A stretch of 64,000 bases of DNA, taken from contig NZ_JAHCVK010000006.1 in NCBI RefSeq assembly GCF_018476905.1, positions 105,590 to 169,589 of the forward strand, in the 5' to 3' direction. The DNA comes from Geomobilimonas luticola. Its GTDB lineage: Bacteria; Desulfobacterota; Desulfuromonadia; Geobacterales; Geobacteraceae. Under the pieces are notes generated by a model that was not told the origin of the DNA, searched no databases, and saw only the letters and a program-made list of their open reading frames with translations. Of this stretch, positions 63,991 through 64,000 are shown in pieces (the first letter of the stretch is position 1; each line of letters begins with the position of its first letter). Made by a program: the position numbers and the translations under genes.

Positions 63991-64000
63991 GTTGATTTAT

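Overview
The window looks like a chromosomal segment of a Geobacter-type bacterium (Desulfuromonadota). The basis is an OmcZ-type octaheme cytochrome with the diagnostic CX14CH heme site, its subtilisin-like maturation protease, a monoheme periplasmic cytochrome, a tungsten-type aldehyde:ferredoxin oxidoreductase, PAS and HD-GYP signalling proteins, and a GC-rich Gram-negative gene set (LptD, heptose and rhamnose synthesis). Species cannot be fixed from sequence alone. No rRNA, tRNA, CRISPR array, intact insertion sequence or replication origin was seen.

Layout. 0.1-8.4 kb: bacterioferritin, a BrnT/BrnA toxin-antitoxin pair, a divergent flavin-oxidase/MocR regulator pair, DUF2277, a homocysteine methyltransferase-like enzyme, a secreted coiled-coil protein, phosphofructokinase, then a HAD phosphatase, HNH nuclease, RNase HI and acyltransferase on the minus strand. 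8.5-20.4 kb: one minus-strand unit omcZ - ozpA - peptidyl-prolyl isomerase - giant 2376-residue Ig/cadherin-repeat secreted protein, driven by a strong promoter and a roughly 370-nt leader. 20.6-24.5 kb: a PAS sensor kinase with Cys-rich PAS domains, a radical SAM enzyme, and a 50-residue zinc-ribbon protein. 24.6-36.5 kb: cell shape and envelope block on the minus strand (mreB, glycosyltransferase, gmhA, a deoxyhypusine-synthase-like protein, hldE, gmhB, rmlA, an rmlC-like cupin, mreC, mreD, mrdA, rodA). 36.7-39.3 kb: a PpiD-like chaperone and purC. 39.4-41.7 kb: a small accessory patch (gene remnant, Fic protein, SPOR lipoprotein). 41.8-48.1 kb: a FadL-like porin, a methyltransferase, an HD-GYP protein and a PilZ protein, the last two suggesting local cyclic-di-GMP signalling. 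48.4-51.4 kb: a class II aldolase-like protein and AOR. 51.5-62.6 kb: manC, a cupin, rmlD, rmlB, lptD, folC, accD, trpA and a chemoreceptor. 62.7-64 kb: a phosphate-type binding protein behind a monoheme cytochrome.

The most interesting part is the omcZ unit. The sequence couples a nanowire cytochrome, the protease expected to mature it, a periplasmic foldase and a very large repeat-rich extracellular protein in one transcription unit. That suggests a dedicated module that makes, folds, trims and possibly scaffolds extracellular conductive fibres. The first three genes match what is known from G. sulfurreducens; a role for the giant protein is inference.
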